A stretch of 64,000 nucleotides of DNA from Streptosporangium violaceochromogenes. Lineage in GTDB: Bacteria; Actinomycetota; Actinomycetes; Streptosporangiales; Streptosporangiaceae. The notes beneath the pieces are model-generated. The model saw only the letters and a program-made list of their open reading frames with translations. It did not search any database and was not told where the DNA came from. The stretch spans positions 62,001 through 126,000 of the forward strand of contig NZ_BNBB01000009.1 of the NCBI RefSeq assembly GCF_014654615.1, in the 5' to 3' direction. Below are positions 55,820 through 63,485 of the stretch, in pieces. Both the position numbers and the translations under genes were made by a program. Within the stretch, counting starts at the first letter, position 1. Every line of letters starts with the position of its first letter.

Positions 55820-56032
55820 TCAGGCGTCCTCAAGGCGGAAGCCGACCTTCATGCCGACCTGGAAGTGGCCGATCTCGCCGTCGACGATGTGTCCCCTGAT
55901 CTCGGTCACCTCGAACCAGTCGAGGTGACGCAGGGTCTGGGAGGCACGCCGGACGCCGTTGCGCACGGCCGCCTCGACACTCTCCTCGGAGGTACCCACT
56001 ATCTCGGTGACCCGGTACGTACGATCCGTCAT
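55820..56032 (-). CDS. dodecin
   Basis: A 70-residue flavin-storage protein. MTDRTYRVTEIVGTSEESVEAAVRNGVRRASQTLRHLDWFEVTEIRGHIVDGEIGHFQVGMKVGFRLED is the complete beta-alpha-beta-beta dodecin pattern, with the flavin-stacking Trp in LDWFEVTEIRG. It assembles into hollow dodecamers binding FMN or CoA. ATG at 56032 has GGAGGAGAT directly before it; a longer frame to 56137 is not needed. Convergent with tldE. Confidence 0.94.
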   Translation of the reverse strand: MTDRTYRVTEIVGTSEESVEAAVRNGVRRASQTLRHLDWFEVTEIRGHIVDGEIGHFQVGMKVGFRLEDA

Positions 56033-56104
56033 ATCTCCTCCTTGCCGAAGGCCATGGTCGCACGCGCTTTCGGACCCGGCGGGGGGCAGGTCTAGGTTGG
56101 AGGG

Positions 56105-56416
56105 GTGAGGAGACCGCACACGCGGCGGACGGTCCACCGGGTGACCGACGCCCAGCCCTCGTTGAGCGAGGACATCGGCAGGCGTGAGAGAAGCTACTTC
56201 ATCAAAATGGGGATCCGGCTGCTCTGCCTGATTCTCGCCTTCACCGTGCCCGCTCCGCTGCCCGTGCGGGTGCTGTTCTTCGCGGGTGCGATCTTTTTGC
56301 CGTATGTTGCCGTGATCGGGGCCAACGCCCCCCGGCGCGAACCTCCGTCAGCCCTGGATGTTACGGACGACAGCCGGAACGAGATCCCGCGCCACCGACG
56401 CGAGATCGGGTCGTGA
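56105..56416 (+). CDS. DUF3099 family small membrane protein
   Basis: A 103-residue protein of the DUF3099 family. SLSEDIGRRERSYFIKMGIRLLCLILAFTVPAPLPVRVLFFAGAIFLPYVAVIGANAP contains two membrane helices separated by a short turn. The conserved R-x-R-x-Y-F-I-K-M segment lies before helix 1. The tail is hydrophilic. Function unknown. TAGGTT ends 6 nt before the GTG at 56105, so it may be leaderless. An in-frame GTG at codon 13 is an alternative start. A three-hairpin RNA follows. Confidence 0.88.
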   Translation: MRRPHTRRTVHRVTDAQPSLSEDIGRRERSYFIKMGIRLLCLILAFTVPAPLPVRVLFFAGAIFLPYVAVIGANAPRREPPSALDVTDDSRNEIPRHRREIGS

Positions 56417-56423
56417 CTAAGTC

Positions 56424-56459
56424 TTGACGCATCTCAAGGGTTGGAGGTGTACGCTTTAA
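56424..56459 (+). promoter_or_regulatory. possible promoter of the downstream small RNA
   Basis: TTGACG (56424-56429) and TACGCT (56450-56455) lie before the hairpins, spaced 20 bp apart, which is longer than the usual 16-18. It is a candidate only, supported by the position directly before the RNA. Confidence 0.4.
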
Positions 56460-56580
56460 CCAAGTGCCCTGGTCCCCCGTCGGGGCACTGGTGCCGGCGT
56501 TCCGGGCCCCCGTCGGAACGCCGATGAAGCGGCGCCGGGTGGTTTGCCCCCGTAACCACCCGGCGCCGCCCTCTTTTCCG
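56459..56580 (+). ncRNA. 6C-like small RNA with three C-rich hairpin loops and terminator
   Basis: Three consecutive stem-loops each show CCCCCGT in the loop. Hairpin 1: 56459-56492 (AGTGCCC/GGGCACT, extended by three pairs past a bulged A). Hairpin 2: 56495-56523 (CGGCGTTCCG/CGGAACGCCG). Hairpin 3: 56529-56569 (16-bp stem, GGGTGGTT/AACCACCC at its top) followed by CCTCTTTTCC, as in an intrinsic terminator. The actinobacterial 6C RNA family is defined by two hairpins with C-rich loops, so this is most likely a member. The third loop with the same motif is an extra. It lies between DUF3099 and DUF6457 genes. Function of 6C RNA is only partly known (a post-transcriptional regulator in mycobacteria). 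Confidence 0.78.
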
Positions 56581-56659
56581 GCCTCCGGCGCCGCCGTCCT
56601 CTGCGCCCCCTTCCGTGCCCGGCCGTACCCCGGGAAGGGGAGGGACGCCGGTTGCGACG

Positions 56660-56926
56660 CTAGCCGTCCCCCTCCTTCGCATCCCTTTCCCAGCCGCGCG
56701 CCAGCGCGGTCAGCCGCGCCACCGCCTCCGGAGGCACCGAGCCGGCCCCCTGGGCCAGTCCCAGCACGTACGCCGTCAGCGGCGCGGCCGGGCGCGCCAC
56801 CCCGTGGGCGACCTCCTTGGTCAGGTCCAGCAGCGCGTCCCGGTCGACCTTCTGGGGGTCGACACCCAGCTCCCGGCAGACCAGCTCGATCCATTCGGCC
56901 AGTACGTTCACCGCGTCACTCCCCAT
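56660..56926 (-). CDS. DUF6457 domain protein
   Basis: An 88-residue acidic helical protein (VNVLAEWIELVCRELGVDPQKVDRDALLDLTKEVAHGVARPAAPLTAYVLGLAQGAG). It matches the small DUF6457 domain, which is often fused to or next to MobA. Here it is a separate gene 23 bp downstream of mobA on the same strand. The start could be the ATG at 56926 or the GTG five codons later, which has a better GGGGAG site. Probably linked to molybdenum cofactor handling. Confidence 0.8.
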   Translation of the reverse strand: MGSDAVNVLAEWIELVCRELGVDPQKVDRDALLDLTKEVAHGVARPAAPLTAYVLGLAQGAGSVPPEAVARLTALARGWERDAKEGDG

Positions 56927-56949
56927 TCACCCTCGTCCGCCCTACCTGT

Positions 56950-57567
56950 TCACGTCTCATCTCTTTCATCTCCGCTCCCGCCGCCGCCCGTCCCCCCGGT
57001 TCCGGGACGGGCCCGGCGGCCCCGGGCCCGCCGCAGGTCGTCCGCCGTGTCGCAATCGAACCACGGCCGCCCGGGAAGGCGGACCCGGGCCGGGGCGAGC
57101 GGGGCCAGCAGCCCGTGCAGCGACCGCCCGTCATAGCGGGCCAGCGCCCGGACGAGCTCCGCCGTGCACCAGGCTCCGGCGAGCCACTGCTCCCGGCCGT
57201 CGTCGTCGACGAGCACCGCTCCCGTCCCCGCCCCGCCCGCGGCCTCCAGCAGCGCCGAGACGTGCCCGGGCTCCAGGAAGGGCAGGTCTGCCGCGAGCAG
57301 GGCCACCCACGGCGCGGTCACCTCGGCCAGTCCCGCCCTCAGGGCGGGGACGGGCCCGGCGCCGGGGGGATCCTCGCGCCGGAACAGCGCCCGGGGCAGC
57401 CCCGGGCGGGGTGCTCCCACGACGATCAGTCTTCCGGCCCGCGGCACGGCCGCCGCCACCGAGGCGATCAGCGTGCGCCCGGCGACGCGAAGGCCGGGTT
57501 TGTCCCGCCCGCCGAGCCGCCGCGCCAGGCCGCCCGCCAGGATGCACGCGTCGTGAGGGGCGCTCAT
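56950..57567 (-). CDS. mobA: molybdenum cofactor guanylyltransferase MobA
   Basis: A 205-residue NTP-transferase. ACILAGGLARRLGGRDKPGLRVAGRTLI is the nucleotide-binding loop (LAGG-x-x-R-R-x-G-x-x-K-P) with the catalytic-type Lys. Also DPPGAGPVPALRAGLAEV, LLAADLPFLEPGHVSALL (metal-binding Asp) and FDCDTADDLRRARG. It links GMP to molybdopterin for bis-MGD enzymes. It overlaps moaA by 4 bp (ATGA). Confidence 0.92.
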   Translation of the reverse strand: MSAPHDACILAGGLARRLGGRDKPGLRVAGRTLIASVAAAVPRAGRLIVVGAPRPGLPRALFRREDPPGAGPVPALRAGLAEVTAPWVALLAADLPFLEPGHVSALLEAAGGAGTGAVLVDDDGREQWLAGAWCTAELVRALARYDGRSLHGLLAPLAPARVRLPGRPWFDCDTADDLRRARGRRARPGTGGTGGGGSGDERDET

Positions 57568-58553
57568 CCGCCGATCGCGGACATGGGGCGGGAGGGCTGG
57601 AGGAAGGACCGGTCGTCGATGCCGTGCCCGGCCTTCTTGGTCCGCACCGCGGCCCGCCAGCGCTCGGCGAGCTCGTCGTCGCCGGCGCCCGAGCGCATCG
57701 CGGTCCGCAGGTCGGACTCCTCGGTGGCGAACAGGCAGTTGCGGATCTGGCCGTCGGCGGTGAGCCGCACGCGGTCGCAGGCGCCGCAGAACGGCCGGGT
57801 GACCGAGCCGATCACCCCGACCCGGGCCGGCCCGCCGTCGATCGAGAACAGCTCCGCCGGGGCGCTTCCCCGCTCGGCGGGGTCGGCCTCCGTCAGCGCG
57901 AACTCCTCGCGCAGCCTCGCGAGGATCTCCTCGGCGGTGACCATGTTCTCCCTGCGCCAGCCGTGCTGGGCGTCGAGCGGCATCTGCTCGATGAACCGGA
58001 GTTCGTACCCCCGCTCCAGGCAGTACCGCAGCAGCGGCACGGCCTCGCGGTCGTTGACGCCGCGCATCAGGACCGCGTTGACCTTGACGGGGCGCAGCCC
58101 GGCGGCGCCGGCCGAGGCCAGGCCGTCGAGCACGTCGGTCAGCCGGTCACGGTGGGCCAGCCTGCGGAACGTCTCCGGCTCCAGGGTGTCCAGGGAGACG
58201 TTGACGCGGTCCAGGCCCGCCTCGGCCAGCGGCGCGGCCAGCCGGACGAGGCCGATGCCGTTGGTGGTCAGTGAGATCCGGGGGCGGGGGCGGAGCGCGG
58301 CGGTGCGGGCCACGATGTCCGTCAGCTCCCGCCTGAGCAGCGGCTCGCCGCCGGTGTAGCGCACCTCGGTGACGCCCAGGCGGCCGACCCCCACGGCCAC
58401 CAGGCGGACGATCTCGTCGGCGCTGAGCAGTTCGGGCCGGGGCAGCCAGTCGAGCCCTTCGGGGGGCATGCAGTACGAGCACCGCAGATTGCAGCGGTCG
58501 GTGAGAGACACCCTCAGATCGGTCGCCACCCGGCCGAACGAGTCTCGCAGCAC
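57564..58553 (-). CDS. moaA: GTP 3',8-cyclase MoaA
   Basis: A 329-residue radical SAM enzyme for the first step of molybdopterin synthesis. N-terminal cluster SLTDRCNLRCSYCMPPEG (C-x3-C-x2-C), RYTGGEPLLRREL, and SLTTNGIGL. C-terminal second Fe-S cluster FCGACDRVRLTADGQIRNCLF. It ends PMSAIGG, with the C-terminal double Gly needed for activity. GTG start with AAGGAG 8 nt upstream. First gene of a three-gene cofactor operon. A 420-bp upstream gap carries a palindrome. Confidence 0.95.
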   Translation of the reverse strand: MLRDSFGRVATDLRVSLTDRCNLRCSYCMPPEGLDWLPRPELLSADEIVRLVAVGVGRLGVTEVRYTGGEPLLRRELTDIVARTAALRPRPRISLTTNGIGLVRLAAPLAEAGLDRVNVSLDTLEPETFRRLAHRDRLTDVLDGLASAGAAGLRPVKVNAVLMRGVNDREAVPLLRYCLERGYELRFIEQMPLDAQHGWRRENMVTAEEILARLREEFALTEADPAERGSAPAELFSIDGGPARVGVIGSVTRPFCGACDRVRLTADGQIRNCLFATEESDLRTAMRSGAGDDELAERWRAAVRTKKAGHGIDDRSFLQPSRPMSAIGG

Positions 58554-58973
58554 GGCCTCATCTCCTTACACGTCCCCTGATCTTCGCGCCCTTCGGCGAG
58601 GGGCCGCGCGAAGGACCCGCCCCCGGCGCGCGGGGACCGGACCTCCTTCACAGCGACAACATCATCGCCGGTCGGTTGATTCCCGAAGGACGCTTTCGTC
58701 CCGTCCGGCACGGACGTTCCGGCCCCGCCGTCTCCGAAGGGCCGGGCGGATCGGCGGACGTCCGGCATGCCCTCTTCTCCCCCGCTTTCTCCCCTTCCGC
58801 CGGCCCCGGTAATGCGCCGCTAATTTCCCGGAAACCATTCAGGCGATTAATAGACATATGTCTATTTATCGCATAACGCTTTGGCGTCAAACGTCCACCG
58901 TGTCACGGAAAGCACAGATGACACGCTCATAATCCGTAGCGACAACCTCCGCGACGCGAAGGGAGCCGGACCC
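58554..58973. other. divergent intergenic region between moaA and an anchored secreted protein
   Basis: A 420-bp region without a credible gene. The 80-residue minus-strand frame at 58648-58890 has no recognisable feature. The moaA side is GC-rich with inverted repeats of moderate length; no molybdenum-cofactor riboswitch could be recognised with confidence. The right part (58840-58925) is AT-rich and holds the palindrome described separately. Confidence 0.45.
58843..58872. promoter_or_regulatory. 30-bp near-perfect palindrome (operator-like)
   Basis: The core AATAGACATATGTCTATT is an 18-bp perfect palindrome (58849-58866). Beyond one mismatched pair, the flanks GCGAT and ATCGC extend it to 30 bp, 14 of 15 pairs matching. 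It is AT-rich in a GC-rich genome. It lies 102 bp before the secreted-protein start and about 290 bp before moaA. It looks like a binding site for a dimeric or tetrameric repressor. Confidence 0.6.
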
Positions 58974-59546
58974 GTGAGCTTGGCACCGGGCGGGCGCATA
59001 CGCGGGCTGCTCCTCGCGGCCTCCCTCCTTGCGGTCCTGCCCCTCTCCCCTCCGACGCAGGCCCAGGCCGCCCGCGCCCCGGCCGGGCCGTACGGCGAGG
59101 CCTCACCACCCACACGCGCCGCCCCCGCCGGTCTTCTCCCCTCGCCTCCCACCGCCGCGGTCGCCGAGGAGGGGGACGCCACGCGGGAGACGCCCCCGGG
59201 GCCGGACTCCTTCCCCGCCGGTGCGCCACCGGGCGCGGGCGGCCTTCCCGCGGCGCGCGCGAAGGCACCGGACGACGCCTCCCACGCCCCGGCGCGCGAC
59301 TCCGCGACCGGCGAGGAGGCGATCCAGGCCGTTCCCTTCCTCGTGGGCTCCGGCCTCATCCTCCTGGCGGTGGTCCTGGTGTTCCGCCGGACGCTCCACA
59401 CCGACCGGCTGCTGGAGAAGGCCAGGAGGTCCCGCCCGCCCCGGCCCGCGGGGCCCCGTGGCCGCACCGGCGCGGCCCACGACGCCGAAAGGCCGTCCCA
59501 GGACACCGCCCCGCCGGCGGAGGCCGAGAGGCGAATACACGAATAA
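58974..59546 (+). CDS. secreted, C-terminally anchored protein of unknown function
   Basis: A 190-residue protein. Signal peptide about 1-32 (IRGLLLAASLLAVLPLSPPTQAQA). A low-complexity Pro/Ala/Gly-rich outer part follows (about 33-115), then one membrane helix (AVPFLVGSGLILLAVVLVF) and a basic cytoplasmic tail (RRTLHTDRLLEKARRSRPPRPAG). The GTG at 58974 is chosen because the signal peptide begins there and GGGAG lies 9 nt upstream; the open frame starts at 58881. The plan resembles the protein at 50252-51115, without clear sequence identity. Confidence 0.7.
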   Translation: MSLAPGGRIRGLLLAASLLAVLPLSPPTQAQAARAPAGPYGEASPPTRAAPAGLLPSPPTAAVAEEGDATRETPPGPDSFPAGAPPGAGGLPAARAKAPDDASHAPARDSATGEEAIQAVPFLVGSGLILLAVVLVFRRTLHTDRLLEKARRSRPPRPAGPRGRTGAAHDAERPSQDTAPPAEAERRIHE

Positions 59547-59652
59547 GCCTGATAATCCGATAAGTGATACCCGTGGCCTCCGCGAATTAATTCGGTGGGA
59601 TCTTTCCCGGCATGTCGGCACACTTGACCTCACGTCAATGAGGGAGACCGCC

Positions 59653-60807
59653 ATGCCGAACCAGCCCGTACCCAACCTCCTGTCGTGGGCGAGCGAGATC
59701 GACCCCGGCGCGATCGAGCAGGCCGCCCGCGCCTCCCGGCTGCCGTTCGTGGCGGGCCACGTCGCCCTCATGCCGGACGCCCACGTCGGCATCGGCGCGA
59801 CGGTCGGATCGGTGATCCCCACCGAGGGGGCGATCATCCCCTCCGCCGTGGGCGTCGACATCGGCTGCGGCATGATCGCGACCGAGACGACGCTCACCGC
59901 CACCGACCTCCCCGACACCCTCGACGCCCTGATGCCCCTGGTGGAGGAGCGGATCCCCGCGGGCGTGGGCAAGGGGCACGAGGACCGGGCCACCGACCGC
60001 GCCCTGGACGACCTCGGCCTGCCGCACACCGGCCTGACCGCCAGGCAGGAGAGGACGGTTGCGACCCAGTTCGGCACCCTCGGGTCCGGCAACCACTTCG
60101 TCGAGGTCTGCCTCGACGAGCGCGACCGGGTCTGGACGGTGCTGCACTCCGGTTCGCGCGGCATCGGCAACCAGCTCGCGACCAGGCACATCGCCGCCGC
60201 CAAGGCGCTGATGAGGAAGCACCTCGTCGGCCTGGAGGACCCCGACCTGGCCTACCTGGTCCAGGGCACCGCGGAGTTCACCGCCTACGTGGAGGACATG
60301 CTGTGGTCACAGCGCTACGCCATGGCCTCGCGCGCCCGGATGGACAGGGTGCTGAGCCAGGCGCTGTTCCAGGTGGTCGGCCGGGGCTCCCGGGTCCGTG
60401 TGATCAACTGTCACCACAACTTCACCCAGCGGGAGAGACACGACGGCAGGGACATGTGGATCACCCGCAAGGGGGCCATCAAGGCCGACGCCGGTGACGA
60501 GGGCGTGATTCCCGGGTCGATGGGCACCCGCTCGTACATCGTTCGGGGCCTGGGCAACCCGCTGTCGTACCACTCCTGCTCGCACGGGGCCGGCCGAAGG
60601 ATGTCGCGCGGCAGGGCCAAGCGGGAGCTGACCACCCACTCCCTGGTCGAGGCGATGGGCGCCCGCACCTGGAACGCGAACCGGGCCGCGGCGCTGGTGG
60701 ACGAGCACCCGGAGGCCTACAAGCCGATCGACCTGGTGATGGAGGACCAGAAGGACCTCGTCGCCGTCCAGCACACCCTGAGCCAGGTGTTCAACTACAA
60801 GGGCTGA
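59653..60807 (+). CDS. rtcB: RtcB family RNA ligase
   Basis: A 384-residue RNA ligase joining 2',3'-cyclic phosphate or 3'-phosphate ends to 5'-OH ends. Metal and GTP site features: ALMPDAHVGIGATVGSVIP, AVGVDIGCGMIATET, FGTLGSGNHFVEVCLDE, VLHSGSRGIGNQLA, INCHHNFTQRERH, PGSMGTRSYIVRGLGNP and HSCSHGAGRRMSRGRA (His for the GMP adduct). The ATG at 59653 has AGGGAG upstream; another ATG lies five codons before. No archease or RtcA gene is adjacent. Convergent with ubiA. Confidence 0.94.
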   Translation: MPNQPVPNLLSWASEIDPGAIEQAARASRLPFVAGHVALMPDAHVGIGATVGSVIPTEGAIIPSAVGVDIGCGMIATETTLTATDLPDTLDALMPLVEERIPAGVGKGHEDRATDRALDDLGLPHTGLTARQERTVATQFGTLGSGNHFVEVCLDERDRVWTVLHSGSRGIGNQLATRHIAAAKALMRKHLVGLEDPDLAYLVQGTAEFTAYVEDMLWSQRYAMASRARMDRVLSQALFQVVGRGSRVRVINCHHNFTQRERHDGRDMWITRKGAIKADAGDEGVIPGSMGTRSYIVRGLGNPLSYHSCSHGAGRRMSRGRAKRELTTHSLVEAMGARTWNANRAAALVDEHPEAYKPIDLVMEDQKDLVAVQHTLSQVFNYKG

Positions 60808-60857
60808 AGCGCCTTCTCACCCGTCCCCTCGGCGCCCCCTCGGTCTTCGTGGGCGTG

Positions 60858-61715
60858 TCAGGGCCGGGTGAGCGCGGTTCCCTGGACGAGCAGGAGCACG
60901 ACGCCCGCCGCCGCCACGGCGACGGTCGCCGCGAACGGGGCCCGCGGCGACCGTCCCGCCAGCGACGGCCCGGCGGCGGCGAAGGCCCCGGCCCCGGCGA
61001 GCACCGCCCATCCGGCGGGGCCGGGCGGCCCCGCCGGGCCGAGGACGAGCAGCCCCGTGGCCAGCAGCGGCGGCAGCGGCGCCAGCGCCCGGACGCGGGT
61101 CGCGCCGAGCCGCTGCGGCCAGCCCCGCACCCCCGCGGCGAGGTCCTGGGGGATGTCGGGCAGCACGTCGGCCAGGTGGGCGCCGCAGCCCAGCAGGGCC
61201 GAGGCCGCGACCACCCACCACGCGGGCCAGGGACCGCCCGGCAGGCCAAGGGTCACGAACGGCGGGAGCGCGCCGAACCCCACGGCGTAGGGCAGCCACG
61301 ACAGCGCGGTGGCCTTCAGCCCCAGGTCGTAGGCCCAGGCGGCGGCGACCCCCGTGAGGTGAACGGCCCCGGCCACGATCCCGGACGCCAGGGAGAGCGG
61401 CACGCAGAGCGCCGCCGCCGCGACGGCGGCGGCCCACACGGCGCGCGCACCCACCGCGCCGCCGGCGACGGGCTTGCCCGTACGGCCCGCCGCGGCGTCC
61501 CGCCGGGCGTCCACCGCGTCGTTGCACCAGCCGATCGACAGCTGGCCGGCGAGCACGGCGGCGGCCACGAGCGCGCACCCGGCGGCGTCACGGCCGCTCG
61601 TCACCGCCAGCGCGGTCACCAGGACCGTGACGGCGGCGGTCGGGCCGGGATGGCAGGCCAGCGCCAGCGCCTTCACGACCCCGGGCCGGGATGTCCCGGC
61701 CGTCCGGCTTCTCAT
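60858..61715 (-). CDS. UbiA family prenyltransferase (agqD-like)
   Basis: A 285-residue integral membrane prenyltransferase with about eight or nine helices. The two Asp-rich prenyl-diphosphate motifs are visible: GQLSIGWCNDAVDARRDAAAG (N-D-x2-D-x3-D) and GCGAHLADVLPDIPQDLAAG (D-x3-D-x3-D). It transfers a prenyl chain to an aromatic acceptor. Divergent from the type III PKS with 118 bp between starts, so it is probably the prenyl-transfer step of that cluster. ATG at 61715; the open frame upstream overlaps the PKS and is not coding. Confidence 0.9.
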   Translation of the reverse strand: MRSRTAGTSRPGVVKALALACHPGPTAAVTVLVTALAVTSGRDAAGCALVAAAVLAGQLSIGWCNDAVDARRDAAAGRTGKPVAGGAVGARAVWAAAVAAAALCVPLSLASGIVAGAVHLTGVAAAWAYDLGLKATALSWLPYAVGFGALPPFVTLGLPGGPWPAWWVVAASALLGCGAHLADVLPDIPQDLAAGVRGWPQRLGATRVRALAPLPPLLATGLLVLGPAGPPGPAGWAVLAGAGAFAAAGPSLAGRSPRAPFAATVAVAAAGVVLLLVQGTALTRP

Positions 61716-61833
61716 GAAGGCGATGGTAGGCGTGGTGACGCCGTGACGTCGTGGGCCCGATGAGGCATGCCGTACGCGCAGGTGGGCACAAGGCAGGTGT
61801 CCGCGTCGTCCGCTGCCCGGGGGTAACCACCAC

Positions 61834-62907
61834 ATGACGCGAATCGCCGCCGTCCGCGGCGCGCTGCCACCGAACCGCCACTCCCAGGCCGAGGTCACCG
61901 ACGCGTTCGCGCGGCTGTGCCTGCCGGAGGGGGCCGACCGGCGGCTGCTCGACCGCCTGCACGCAAGCGCGCGGGTCGGCTTCCGCCACCTGGCGCTGCC
62001 GCTCGACCAGTACGCCAAGCTCGGCGGTTTCGGGGCGGCCAACGACGTCTTCGTCGCGTCCGCCGTCGAGCTGGGGGCGCGGGCGCTGAGCGAGGCGCTG
62101 GAGGCGGCCGGACTCGTCCCCTCCGACGTGGACATGATCATGTTCACGTCGGTGACGGGCGTCGCCGCGCCCTCGGTGGACGCCCGGCTGGCCGGCCGGC
62201 TCGGCCTGCGCCCCGACGTCAAACGGACGCCGGTGTTCGGGCTCGGCTGTGTGGCGGGGGCGGCCGGGATCTCCCGCCTGCACGACTATCTGCGCGGCTG
62301 GCCCGGCCACGTGGCCGCGCTGCTCTCGGTCGAGCTGTGCTCGCTGACGCTGCAGCGCGACGACGCCTCCATGGCCAACCTGGTCGCCGGGGCACTGTTC
62401 GGCGACGGCGCCGCGGCGGTCGTGGCCTGCGGCGACGAACGCGGCCCGGCGGGCGGGCGCCCGGCGCCCCGGGGCCCGTCCGTGGTGGCCACCCGCAGCC
62501 ACCTGTACCCCGGCTCGGAGCACGTGATGGGCTGGGACGTGGGCGACACCGGTTTCCGGGTGCTGCTGGACGCCAGCGTTCCGGACGTGGTACGGACCTA
62601 CCTGGCCGACGACGTGCACGGCTTCCTCGCCGACCACGGCCTGAAGATCGGGGACGTGACGGCCTGGGTGTGCCACCCCGGGGGGCCGCGGGTGCTGGAG
62701 GCCGTCGCCGAGACGCTGGAGCTGCCCCCTGGGGCGCTGGACCTCACCTGGCGGTCGCTGGCCCAGGTCGGCAACCTGTCCTCCTCCTCCGTGCTGCACG
62801 TCCTGCGCGACACCCTCGCCCGGCGCCCGCCGCCGCCGGGCACACCGGGGCTGCTCATGGCGATGGGCCCCGGCTTCTGCTCCGAACTCGTCCTGCTGCG
62901 CTGGTAG
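61834..62907 (+). CDS. type III polyketide synthase (alkylresorcinol/alkylpyrone type)
   Basis: A 357-residue chalcone-synthase-like homodimer. The catalytic triad is visible: Cys139 in [13 protein letters not shown], His281 in [13 protein letters not shown], Asn314 in [13 protein letters not shown]. It ends [18 protein letters not shown] with the GPG loop. Bacterial enzymes of this group condense a fatty acyl-CoA or -ACP with malonyl units into alkylresorcinols or pyrones. First of three consecutive plus-strand genes with an ICMT-like methyltransferase and a flavin monooxygenase, as in srsABC and agqABC. Confidence 0.93.
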   Translation: MTRIAAVRGALPPNRHSQAEVTDAFARLCLPEGADRRLLDRLHASARVGFRHLALPLDQYAKLGGFGAANDVFVASAVELGARALSEALEAAGLVPSDVDMIMFTSVTGVAAPSVDARLAGRLGLRPDVKRTPVFGLGCVAGAAGISRLHDYLRGWPGHVAALLSVELCSLTLQRDDASMANLVAGALFGDGAAAVVACGDERGPAGGRPAPRGPSVVATRSHLYPGSEHVMGWDVGDTGFRVLLDASVPDVVRTYLADDVHGFLADHGLKIGDVTAWVCHPGGPRVLEAVAETLELPPGALDLTWRSLAQVGNLSSSSVLHVLRDTLARRPPPPGTPGLLMAMGPGFCSELVLLRW

Positions 62908-62915
62908 GGGTCGCC

Positions 62916-63485
62916 GTGCCGTGGTATTTCGCCCTCATCGCGCTCGTCGGGGCCGAGCGCCTGGCCGAGCTGGTGGTCGCCCGCCGTAACGCGCGCTGGA
63001 GCCTGGCCCGCGGCGGGACGGTGCACGGGCGCGGCCACTACCCGTGGATGGTCGCCCTGCACACCGGCCTGCTGGCCGGGTGCCTGCTGGAGACGGCCCT
63101 GGCCCACCGCCCCTTCGTTCCCGCACTGGGCTGGCCGACGCTGGCCCTGGTGATCGCCGCGCAGGCACTGCGCTGGTGGTGCGTCGTCACGCTCGGCCCG
63201 CGCTGGAACACGCAGGTGATCGTGGTTCCCGGCCTGCCGCCGGTGGCGCGCGGCCCCTACCGGCCCGGCCTGCCCCGCCACCCCAACTACGTGGCGGTGG
63301 CCGTGGAGGGCGCGGCGCTGCCGCTGGTGCACGGCGCCTGGATCACGGCGCTGGTCTTCACCGCGTTGAACGCCGCGCTGATGGCGGTGAGGATCAGGTG
63401 TGAGGACGCGGCCCTGGCCACGCTCCCTCCGCCCTCCCCCGGCAGGGCCCCCGCCCCCGCCCCCGCCGGCGAGGCTCCGGCGTGA
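62916..63485 (+). CDS. isoprenylcysteine carboxyl methyltransferase-like membrane protein
   Basis: A 189-residue membrane methyltransferase. Several helices (WYFALIALVGAERLAELVV, LHTGLLAGCLLETALAH, LALVIAAQALRWWCVVTLG), then the ICMT-type SAM motif region GPYRPGLPRHPNYVAVAVEGAALPLVHG (RHPNY) and a Pro/Ala tail. In srs/agq clusters this family methylates the phenolic oxygen of alkylresorcinol products. GTG start 8 bp after the PKS stop; overlaps the next gene by 4 bp (GTGA). Confidence 0.9.
   Translation: MPWYFALIALVGAERLAELVVARRNARWSLARGGTVHGRGHYPWMVALHTGLLAGCLLETALAHRPFVPALGWPTLALVIAAQALRWWCVVTLGPRWNTQVIVVPGLPPVARGPYRPGLPRHPNYVAVAVEGAALPLVHGAWITALVFTALNAALMAVRIRCEDAALATLPPPSPGRAPAPAPAGEAPA

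Noticed and set aside
58554..58840. A molybdenum-cofactor riboswitch upstream of moaA
   Set aside because: The leader is long and structured, but the conserved core of that class could not be recognised by eye. A covariance-model search would decide.
58648..58890. An 80-codon minus-strand frame upstream of moaA
   Set aside because: No similarity, no good ribosome site, and its start overlaps the 30-bp palindrome. A regulatory region is a better reading.
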